NCBI GenBank assembly: GCA_947503555.1
Contig: CANNEE010000006.1
Span: forward strand, 1-64,000
From: an uncultured Shewanella sp.
Lineage (GTDB): Bacteria > Pseudomonadota > Gammaproteobacteria > Enterobacterales > Shewanellaceae
Reading direction: 5' to 3'
Length of the DNA stretch: 64,000 nucleotides
Shown here: positions 57,501-64,000 of the stretch, piece after piece
Layout of the letters: each line of letters begins with the position of its first letter
Numbering within the stretch: position 1 is the stretch's first letter
Position numbers and translations under genes: made by a program
Notes under the pieces: generated by a model
Databases searched by the model: none
What the model was told of the DNA's origin: nothing
Seen by the model: only the letters and a program-made list of their open reading frames with translations

Positions 57501-58388
57501 TTACTGTTCTTGCTTCATACTTGAAAGGGTATAGAAAAAGATGGTGATAAGAATGATACTGCCACCAACAATGCTTTGATTATTTGGTACTTCGTTAAAG
57601 AATAAAAAGCCCCAAATCGATGCTAATACGGTTTCCAGCATCAAAGTCATAGTGACTTCTGGTGCAGTAATATGGCGAGTCGCCACCATAGAAAGTACGC
57701 GACCAATAGGTGCCGTTAATAGCCCCATTGCGCCCATAATAAGCCAAGTGTTTAGGCTAAAAGCCGATGGTGTGGCAAAGAAGAACATCACGGTCGCAAG
57801 AAAAAGTCCACCTAGGCTGACCGTCGCTAATCGGCTCACGTCATGGTATTTTCTCAGCAAGGTAAACATGGCCGCTACACAGGTGACTGAAAATACAGCT
57901 AACATATCGCCAAACCAGTTACCCGAGCCAAAGGAGCCTGACATCACAATCCCAATGCCAGCCATAACCGCGATAATGGCCGCCCAAGTGGTTTTACTGG
58001 TGACCTCTTTGAGAAACAACCAACTTAATATCGCAGTGATAGCAGGTGCAGAGCTGTATATAACAAAGGTGTTAGCAATAGAGGTGTTCTTGATACTAAA
58101 TACTAAGCCCGCAGCACTGCCGACCATTAAGATTGCCGCTATCATTAATGGCCAACCGCTAGCTTTTATCGCTTTTCTAACGCCACGTTTATCATTCATC
58201 TTTAAAACGATAGGCATGGATATCGCCATGAATAATCCGAACAGAAAAGCGGTATCAAATCCGCTAACCCCGGCATAACGAATGAAAATGGGGTCTAAGC
58301 TCATTAAAAATGTACCTAGAATGGCTAATGTAAACCCAAGAGCGCGAGTATTGCCTTTAGAAAATGACGTCAATGTAGAAGTTGTCAT
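57501..58388 (-). CDS. DMT superfamily (EamA) transporter
   Basis: A 295-residue membrane protein with ten predicted helices in two EamA repeats (first LGFTLAILGTFLMSLDPIFIRYAG, second GNWFGDMLAVFSVTCVAAMFTLLRK...). ATG at 58388 follows AGGAGA at 6 bases. Members export amino acids and other small metabolites. An upstream Fur-like site (58401-58419) suggests iron control, and the divergent TonB receptors nearby share the iron theme. Substrate unknown. Confidence 0.85.
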   Translation of the reverse strand: MTTSTLTSFSKGNTRALGFTLAILGTFLMSLDPIFIRYAGVSGFDTAFLFGLFMAISMPIVLKMNDKRGVRKAIKASGWPLMIAAILMVGSAAGLVFSIKNTSIANTFVIYSSAPAITAILSWLFLKEVTSKTTWAAIIAVMAGIGIVMSGSFGSGNWFGDMLAVFSVTCVAAMFTLLRKYHDVSRLATVSLGGLFLATVMFFFATPSAFSLNTWLIMGAMGLLTAPIGRVLSMVATRHITAPEVTMTLMLETVLASIWGFLFFNEVPNNQSIVGGSIILITIFFYTLSSMKQEQ

Positions 58389-58400
58389 CTCTTTTCTCCT

Positions 58401-58419
58401 GTAAATGATAATAATTCTT
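58401..58419. promoter_or_regulatory. Fur-like box upstream of the DMT gene
   Basis: GTAAATGATAATAATTCTT matches the 19-bp Fur consensus at 14 of 19 positions, including the run AATGATAAT. It overlaps the region just upstream of the ribosome site. Confidence 0.45.
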
Positions 58420-58553
58420 AAGATGGTGTAATGATAGCGAGCCAAGGCTCAAATCAAACCCTATTTCACGGTACTATTTGAACATGACGTCTGTTGCGAA
58501 TTTCTTAATAATGAGAATGTAAGGGGGCAGTTTGAAGGAAAGATAATACTATT

Positions 58554-58590
58554 AGCACCTTGGTTAATATCAAGGTGCTGGTTTTGTTTG
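58554..58590 (+). terminator. Hairpin after the TonB receptor gene
   Basis: AGCACCTTG pairs with CAAGGTGCT around an 8-base loop, with GGTTTTGTTT on the plus side. The T-run faces away from the minus-strand receptor gene, so its function as that gene's terminator is doubtful. Confidence 0.45.
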
Positions 58591-58591
58591 A

Positions 58592-61531
58592 TTAAAAACT
58601 AATACGAGTACCTAGATATAAGCGTCTTGGCTCAACCCAATTGATACCATCGCCAAAAGCTTTGCCTCTGTCGCCTAGGTAAAGGCTTTGGGCTCTTGTT
58701 ATCGCTTGATTATTGAACAGATTGAAGATGTCGATAAAAAACTCAGCATCGAAGTGGCCAAAATCATGGGTATATTTTAGCCGCAAGTCTAAGGTGCCAT
58801 AGGAAGGAGTCTTAGTTTGACCTATTGCAGTTGAAGCGAGCCACTTGCCCTCTATGCCTCCATATTCATAATTTTGCTCACCAAGGCGTGGTAAGTAGCG
58901 GTTAGCAAACTGCCAATCTTGATTGTAGTAAGTTCCTGAATTCCAGTTATAAACAGCTCCCAACTCTACACCGTTATCAAACTCATAGTTTGCATACATT
59001 TTTACTAGATGCTTAATACTGCCAGGTAAACGCCCATAGTGATTTGGCGCCCGTGGATCATGCCAGACAAAATCGCCTTGAAAATTAACGCTGCTATCTG
59101 AATTGGTATTTCCTATCGCATCGTTGTAGGTATAAGAAGCCGAAAAGAGAAAGTTATCGAGACTGTGTTTAGTGAATTTAACTTCATAGCCTCGGTATTT
59201 TCTGATCCCGCCTTTTAAGTTAGCTAACACATAATTTCCGACCTTTTGTCCTTCCATGCCAAAATAACTTTCCGGTAGGTAAAAGTCTGTTCCCTTAAGT
59301 GTCTGGGTATAAAGAGAATAGGTGTAATCTTCCACTAAATCATGGGTCTCACGCTTGGTATAAGTTAGCTCTAGACTCATATCATCGCCAAGTCCTGTGG
59401 TATAACCAAGCATAAACTCATCGGTATAGGGCGTTTTGGTGTGGGGGGAAAACATAGCTTGAGGGGATTTTTCACCACCTCGAATACGATAGGTTAGCCA
59501 CTTATCATTGAGGTAGATCTGATCTTCAAGTTGGGGACCCGATACATTACCTGAAAAATAGGTCATGTTGGTCCTAATCGGGTCATAGTAGCGACCAACA
59601 AAGGCCCAAATTTTACTTTGATTATCTATTTTATAGACGCTACTCAATCTTGGCGCTATATCCCAACCGAAAGTAATTATTTTATCGCCCTTAGAGTTTT
59701 TATGGGTCCATCTCTCAGCTCTAAGTCCGCCTTGAATGGTGATAGGTCCAAAGACGGCCGTGTCCTGCAGATAGAGAGTATGACCGATTTGTTCAAGTGC
59801 AATAGGGGCTTGAGAAGTTTGTGCATTACGATAAACATTGATGTCACCATGGGGGTTAGTGGCACTAGAGTCAAATATGATGCCTTGGCCTAGCTCTTGA
59901 TGGGAAATTTGGCCATCATTATTGGTATCAAGTTGTGGTAGTAGGGCATGATAATGTGAATCCTGTTCAATAGCCCTAATGATGGGGTCATAATCATCCT
60001 TTGAAAGGTTAATATCACCACGCCAGACACCGGAAGTCGCATACTCGTTTAAAGTGACTGCCTGATGGGTTTGGCTAATCGACTTATATCTTGCGGTATC
60101 TGTGTATACTTCATTAATGATATTGTCATTGTGAGCGAGCCCGGCACTAAACTTTATTGTATGTTCACCCCAGTCATTTGCATCTAAGTAATATTCAATG
60201 TCGAATTTAACGTCTTCACGGTTAATATGCTGATAGCTGTCATAACCTAGGCCGCCTTTTTGGGTATTAATTACTGTATTTCCTCTATAAGCGATATTAT
60301 TAAAGGCCTGTCTACTTTTTGCTAGGCGGCTGTTCTCCCCCTCATGCTTGGCATATTTAAATGATAGATTAATATCATCAAAATATTTACGGTATTCCAG
60401 TTTAATATTATTTCCGCCAGTTTGGCTGCTGTAATCTCTATTGTTAGGAGTCGTTGGATTGTTGGTACCACTCTCTTTAGTCGGATCGCGAAAATAGGAT
60501 AACTCAATAAGGTCATCATTACTGGGTTCAAATGTTAACTTAGCAAAGAAAAGCTTTGATTCCTGTTTAATTGCTCGCATAAAGGTTTGTGAATCAAGCG
60601 ACGTCATATCCCTTTGATTAACCTTTTCTTGATAAGAGGAAAAAAACCACATTTTATCTTTGATTATCGGTCCACCTAAGGTAATCGCAGCATCATAATT
60701 AGAAAAATTGTTTTGTTCTTGATGCTGATAATGGCTCACAAGCTTGTCATTTTGAAAATAGTAATTAACGGAACCGCTAAACTCGTTGCTACCAGATTTG
60801 GTCACGACCTGGCTCACCAATCCCGCACCTCCTTCATACTCAGCAGGTAAGCCTCCCGTTAATACTCTTAATTCTTGTATGATTTCCGAGTTGATATTAG
60901 CTCCAAAGGTACCATTTTGATTATCCGTGACATTGATGCCATCAAGGATATAAGTGTTATCAGTGGAATTACCTATAACGCCGCCAATATCTGCATAGTT
61001 GATTCCTGATTTTGATGCAGGGTTGCCTATAGATGAAGGGGATGTGCCGGGGACCAACTGTAAGTAACTTTGATAGCTGCGGCCAGTAGGTAGTGATTCT
61101 GTTATATCTAAGTTGATATCTGTACTGATTAAAGCCGACTGAGTGTCTATGGCATTTATCTGTTGGGAATGAGTAACACTAATAACTTCAATGCTATCTT
61201 CTTCGATTAATGTAAAAGTGTGCAAAAAGCTTTTGCCAGATACTACATGGATTGGTTCTAATGACTTATCCGCGTATCCATCTTTTGAAACATGGACTGA
61301 ATATTTTTTTGATGGGAAGAGACCTGACAAGAACACTTCGCCTTTTTTATTTGTTTTAGCTAACTTATCATGCAAACTTTCGCTGCTACTAATGTAAACT
61401 CTTGCATTTTCAATAGCCTTTCCTGCTTCATCTTTAATTAATAGTTTAATAGTGCCGCTGCTGGCTATAGATTTATGACACATAATAACTGAAAGGCTAG
61501 CAATAAGGGAATATTTAAATTTAACAGCCAT
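58592..61531 (-). CDS. Large TonB-dependent receptor, Oar-like, with EF-hand loop
   Basis: From the ATG at 61531 (GGAA upstream) the product has 979 residues. A signal peptide is followed by a carboxypeptidase-regulatory-like beta domain (about residues 25-110). The plug (about 125-235: ITESLPTGRSYQSYLQLVPG, NTYILDGINVTDN, RVLTGGLPAEYEGGAGLVSQVVTKSG) and the barrel follow, ending in aromatic RLYLGTRISF. An EF-hand-type calcium loop DTNNDGQISHQE is at residues 535-546, probably in an extracellular loop. Oar-like receptors import large or unusual ligands; this one's ligand is unknown. It is divergent from a second receptor gene. Confidence 0.88.
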   Translation of the reverse strand: MAVKFKYSLIASLSVIMCHKSIASSGTIKLLIKDEAGKAIENARVYISSSESLHDKLAKTNKKGEVFLSGLFPSKKYSVHVSKDGYADKSLEPIHVVSGKSFLHTFTLIEEDSIEVISVTHSQQINAIDTQSALISTDINLDITESLPTGRSYQSYLQLVPGTSPSSIGNPASKSGINYADIGGVIGNSTDNTYILDGINVTDNQNGTFGANINSEIIQELRVLTGGLPAEYEGGAGLVSQVVTKSGSNEFSGSVNYYFQNDKLVSHYQHQEQNNFSNYDAAITLGGPIIKDKMWFFSSYQEKVNQRDMTSLDSQTFMRAIKQESKLFFAKLTFEPSNDDLIELSYFRDPTKESGTNNPTTPNNRDYSSQTGGNNIKLEYRKYFDDINLSFKYAKHEGENSRLAKSRQAFNNIAYRGNTVINTQKGGLGYDSYQHINREDVKFDIEYYLDANDWGEHTIKFSAGLAHNDNIINEVYTDTARYKSISQTHQAVTLNEYATSGVWRGDINLSKDDYDPIIRAIEQDSHYHALLPQLDTNNDGQISHQELGQGIIFDSSATNPHGDINVYRNAQTSQAPIALEQIGHTLYLQDTAVFGPITIQGGLRAERWTHKNSKGDKIITFGWDIAPRLSSVYKIDNQSKIWAFVGRYYDPIRTNMTYFSGNVSGPQLEDQIYLNDKWLTYRIRGGEKSPQAMFSPHTKTPYTDEFMLGYTTGLGDDMSLELTYTKRETHDLVEDYTYSLYTQTLKGTDFYLPESYFGMEGQKVGNYVLANLKGGIRKYRGYEVKFTKHSLDNFLFSASYTYNDAIGNTNSDSSVNFQGDFVWHDPRAPNHYGRLPGSIKHLVKMYANYEFDNGVELGAVYNWNSGTYYNQDWQFANRYLPRLGEQNYEYGGIEGKWLASTAIGQTKTPSYGTLDLRLKYTHDFGHFDAEFFIDIFNLFNNQAITRAQSLYLGDRGKAFGDGINWVEPRRLYLGTRISF

Positions 61532-61666
61532 GCATGTTTCCATTTTATAAATGATATTGAGTTAGTGCGTAATTGACTTTTGAATAAGAAATCTATCTTT
61601 AAGGGATTTTTATAAAGTGGGGATTATATTTCTAAAGTGGCCGAACAAGACAAGGATATTATTTAA

Positions 61667-61678
61667 ACCAACGTTGGT
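61667..61678. promoter_or_regulatory. 12-bp perfect palindrome ACCAACGTTGGT
   Basis: A perfect dyad without spacer, followed by a T-run. Repressor-type operator or terminator stem; nearest the minus-strand receptor gene. Confidence 0.4.
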
Positions 61679-61710
61679 ATTTTTTACACTTTCGTTAAAG
61701 TTAAAGTGTT

Positions 61711-61728
61711 AATACGGAGTACCGTATT
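61711..61728. promoter_or_regulatory. 18-bp dyad AATACGG-AGTA-CCGTATT
   Basis: Seven-base perfect arms around a 4-base spacer. MerR-type and other dimeric regulators bind dyads of this form; which one is unknown. Confidence 0.45.
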
Positions 61729-61791
61729 GACGTGATAAGCATCTCGTTTAGTAAGCTCTTGTTCAAAAAACAACCCAGATGTAAGTATTGT

Positions 61792-61803
61792 ACCCCGCGG
61801 GGT
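61792..61803. promoter_or_regulatory. 12-bp perfect palindrome ACCCCGCGGGGT
   Basis: A strikingly GC-rich perfect dyad in an otherwise AT-rich region, about 77 bp before the second receptor's start codon. Confidence 0.45.
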
Positions 61804-61838
61804 GCCAAATTTATCATGTACGACATGCTAAACCTAAA

Positions 61839-61863
61839 TAACAATGATTCGCAATTATTGTTA
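61839..61863. promoter_or_regulatory. 25-bp imperfect dyad before the second receptor (Fur-like)
   Basis: TAACAAT and ATTGTTA arms enclose GATTCGCAATT, ending 16 bases before the ATG at 61880. It partly resembles Fur sites (AATGAT half) and fits an iron-type control of a TonB receptor. Confidence 0.45.
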
Positions 61864-61879
61864 GCTTCTTTGGTAAATT

Positions 61880-63814
61880 ATGAAAAAGGTTACTTTTCGT
61901 TATAGTTGCATCGCCCTTGCTGTTGCCTTTGCTCTCCCTGTTGCTGCGAAAGATTCTGCAAATCATACTCCAGGTGTCGAAGTCATTCAGGTCGTGGGTA
62001 ACCCTAACTTTATTGATACTGAAATCGGTATTAATGATGCTGATGTGAAAGTAAAGCAAGCGACGGATCTTGAAGATCTGTTTAATCAATTGCCCAATAT
62101 TAGCGTCGGTGGCAGTTATGGACACGCCCAAAAGATTTATGTCAGAGGAATAGAAGATACCAATTTAAATATAAATATCGATGGTGCGACTCAGTCAGGA
62201 CAGCTATTTCAGCATCAGAGTAGAATTGCAATAGAGCCTGAGTTGCTTAAACGAGTTGAAATAAGAGCAGGTACTGGCACGGCTCTCGACGGCTTTGGTG
62301 CTGTTGGTGGCGCAATTACCTTTATTACAAAAGATGCCGACGATCTGTTAAAACCAGGTCAAGACTATGGGGCGCTGATAAAAACGGGTTACTTTAGTAA
62401 TAATCAAGGGCTAAAAACCATAGGTAACTTTTATGGTAAGTTGTCTGAGAATTGGAGTGGGTTGCTGGTTGTCGGTAAAGTTGACTCTGATGATATTGAA
62501 GATGGTAATGGCCAGCAGGTAGCAAATACCACAAGTAACCAAGAGATAGGTTTGGTTAAAATGTCGGGGGAAATCAATCCCTATAACTGGCTCAGTGTAA
62601 GCCATGATATTCGACAAGATGACGGCATTAAAAGCCTACGTTCTCAATTTCACAACGCGCCTTGGAACTATGCGGTTTATCAAGAAAATAAACGCCAAAC
62701 CACAAGGCTTAACTATCAATTTGATCCTGAGTCCGATTGGTTAGATCTGACGTTAAACACATATCGCACACAAAACGAATTTTCCTTTTATGATCAAGGC
62801 ATGTCCGATGGTGGCCGTATCACCACTTTTGGTGTTGACATCAGAAACTGTCAGTATATTGATGAGCACGAGCTAATTTACGGTGTAGCGTATCAAGATG
62901 ATAAATCAAAGCGCCTGAAGAGCGGCACTGAAGAAGAAGGTAAAATTTTTGGCCTTTATGTTCAGGACATTTGGCAGTTTTCTGATGACATTAATGTCAG
63001 TCTAGGCCTGCGTTTCGATGATTATGAATTTGACACTGCAAGTGCCCAAGCGTTTAGTGCTAATGGTTTTAGTCCCAATGTGACCTTTAAATACGATGTT
63101 AACGAAAACTTTACTGCGACCATGAGTTATGCTCAAGCGTTGCGAGGCCAAAGATCGTTACAGGCTATGAATATTGGGGAAGTTAACTATGCCCCAAATC
63201 TTAAAGAAGAAACAGCAAAGAATGGCGAGATTGCTCTTGAATATCACACTGACACGCTAGTCGCTAAAGCCGTTGTTTTTAAAAATAAAATCGATGATGT
63301 GATGCTAGCATCCGGGCAACCAATGAGCATGCTCACCATTAATAATGTCGGTGAATTAGAGACTAAAGGCTATAGTTTATCCCTAATAAAGCGATGGGAA
63401 GATCTCTGTTTAAATACTAGCTACTCAAGTGCTGAGCCCAGTTTAAATGGCATGCCTCTCGGCGACGACCACTTTAGTTTAGGTACATCTTTTGGCGACA
63501 CTTTTCTGTTTGGCGCCGATTATCAACTTGAAAACTACGATATTAAAATTGGCTGGTTGAGTCGCTTTGTTAAAGAGCTTAACCGTGTGCCGACGAACCA
63601 CCCGAAAAAAGAGTCTTACAATATCCATGACCTTTATATTGAATGGTTTTCTGACAGCATTGATGGCTTAAGTCTGGACTTTAGAATCAATAATATCTTC
63701 GATAAATATTACTTCAACCATGCCACCTATGGTTTTGACCCAAGCTCGGGTGAAAACCTTGGCCTTCCTGAGCCCGGTCGAGATATCAGACTAACCCTAA
63801 GCCTAGCGCTCTAA
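61880..63814 (+). CDS. TonB-dependent receptor (heme/siderophore-type, ligand unknown)
   Basis: This 644-residue outer-membrane receptor has a signal peptide (MKKVTFRYSCIALAVAFALPVAAK) and a short TonB-box-like VEVIQVVG. The plug follows (DLEDLFNQLPNISVGGSYGHAQKIYVRGIEDTNLNINIDGATQ ... RVEIRAGTGTALDGFGAVGGAITFITKD). A 22-strand barrel ends in RDIRLTLSLAL. The size and RAGTGTALDGFGAVGGAI fit the heme/siderophore class. No transport or heme-uptake partner genes (exbB, hmu) are in the window. The nearby Fur-like dyad supports iron control. Confidence 0.88.
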   Translation: MKKVTFRYSCIALAVAFALPVAAKDSANHTPGVEVIQVVGNPNFIDTEIGINDADVKVKQATDLEDLFNQLPNISVGGSYGHAQKIYVRGIEDTNLNINIDGATQSGQLFQHQSRIAIEPELLKRVEIRAGTGTALDGFGAVGGAITFITKDADDLLKPGQDYGALIKTGYFSNNQGLKTIGNFYGKLSENWSGLLVVGKVDSDDIEDGNGQQVANTTSNQEIGLVKMSGEINPYNWLSVSHDIRQDDGIKSLRSQFHNAPWNYAVYQENKRQTTRLNYQFDPESDWLDLTLNTYRTQNEFSFYDQGMSDGGRITTFGVDIRNCQYIDEHELIYGVAYQDDKSKRLKSGTEEEGKIFGLYVQDIWQFSDDINVSLGLRFDDYEFDTASAQAFSANGFSPNVTFKYDVNENFTATMSYAQALRGQRSLQAMNIGEVNYAPNLKEETAKNGEIALEYHTDTLVAKAVVFKNKIDDVMLASGQPMSMLTINNVGELETKGYSLSLIKRWEDLCLNTSYSSAEPSLNGMPLGDDHFSLGTSFGDTFLFGADYQLENYDIKIGWLSRFVKELNRVPTNHPKKESYNIHDLYIEWFSDSIDGLSLDFRINNIFDKYYFNHATYGFDPSSGENLGLPEPGRDIRLTLSLAL

Positions 63815-63881
63815 AACCTCGCTCAAAGTAGCGAGTCCATGATGCTGCTTTGAGCTCTTCTAATCTATAGGTGAGCAAATT

Positions 63882-64000
63882 ATGATTAGCGATGATGATT
63901 TTACATCAACAAGCACCCAAGGCTTGTTCTTCAAATTTTTACTTCCAGCCTTATTAACCGTAGTGACCAAGTCGGTGCTCATCGTAGCCGATGGCATGCT
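63882..64000 (+). CDS. MATE-like transporter, N-terminal part (cut by window end)
   Basis: ATG at 63882 is preceded by AGGTGA at 7 bases. Only 39 codons are visible: a polar, acidic N-terminus (MISDDDFTSTSTQGL) followed by FFKFLLPALLTVVTKSVLIVADGM. This resembles the first helix of MATE multidrug/Na+ antiporters, where a Leu-Pro-Ala helix and an Asp-Gly follow. It lies 67 bp after the TonB receptor, possibly in the same transcript. The rest is outside the window. Confidence 0.55.
   Translation, partial: MISDDDFTSTSTQGLFFKFLLPALLTVVTKSVLIVADGM

Larger units (their letters stand above)
61532..61879. promoter_or_regulatory. Divergent, palindrome-rich TonB receptor promoter region
   Basis: 348 bp with no gene. 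It holds at least five dyads: ACCAACGTTGGT (61667-61678), ACTTTCGTTAAAGT (61688-61701), AATACGG-AGTA-CCGTATT (61711-61728), ACCCCGCGGGGT (61792-61803) and a 25-bp imperfect dyad (61839-61863). It should carry promoters and operators for both receptor genes. Confidence 0.6.

Noticed and set aside
57652-58278. 208-codon plus-strand frame inside the DMT gene
   Set aside because: It is entirely antisense to a transporter gene with clear EamA repeats and a strong ribosome site; the antisense product has no family features.

Overview
The window reads as a chromosomal stretch of a marine gammaproteobacterium, most likely a Shewanella. The evidence is gene order plus protein character: a fldA-ybfE-(DUF2788)-ybfF / seqA-pgm block, a prpR-prpB-prpC-acnD-prpF propionate operon of the AcnD/PrpF type, trxB-ald-lrp-ftsK-lolA-rarA-crcB-serS, a tusDCBE relay, and large TonB-dependent receptors. 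Species cannot be fixed by eye.

Layout. 1-1.06 kb: the recombination end of a chromosomal integron. An attC-bearing gene cassette on the minus strand is followed by a cassette-junction/attI candidate and, facing away, a perfect LexA box plus only the first codons of an intI-like gene. The integrase is truncated, so the array should be frozen unless an integrase acts in trans. 1.08-7.3 kb: alaA, fldA, ybfE, DUF2788, ybfF, then divergent seqA and pgm. 7.3-13.1 kb: msrA, an M14 metallopeptidase, a glycine-betaine/choline-type ABC transporter (proX-proW-proV) and a GNAT enzyme. 13.1-20.5 kb: 2-methylcitrate (propionate) operon, headed by a GntR regulator with three identical 10-bp palindromes upstream and a fourth inside its own gene. 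20.8-28.5 kb: a Bcs1-like AAA ATPase, an RND pump with its membrane-fusion protein, and a divergent OmpR-type two-component system that probably controls it. 28.7-39.4 kb: aspC, trxB, ald, lrp, ftsK, lolA, rarA, crcB, serS. 39.4-44.3 kb: DUF952, a membrane protein, tusDCBE, yccA, a PunR-like LysR regulator and tRNA-Ser(UGA). 44.3-51.1 kb: an accessory zone of small lipoproteins, a membrane-anchored XRE protein, two GNATs, a VOC protein, an orphan type IV pilin-like protein, small membrane proteins, a YeiH-type transporter and at least one broken gene. 51.2-58.4 kb: a second RND pump/fusion protein pair, manganese pyrophosphatase ppaC, a TrmO-like protein and a DMT transporter behind a Fur-like site. 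58.5-64 kb: two divergent TonB-dependent receptors separated by a 348-bp region unusually rich in palindromes, then the start of a MATE-like transporter cut by the window edge.

Functional picture: central carbon and amino-acid metabolism (propionate, alanine, aspartate), osmolyte uptake, chromosome maintenance (SeqA, FtsK, RarA), tRNA wobble thiolation (TusBCDE), envelope transport and efflux. The least ordinary elements are the decaying SOS-controlled integron, the prpR operator cluster, the EF-hand loop inside a TonB receptor and the palindrome-dense divergent receptor promoter region. All family assignments come from reading motifs and recalled gene orders; no database search was run.
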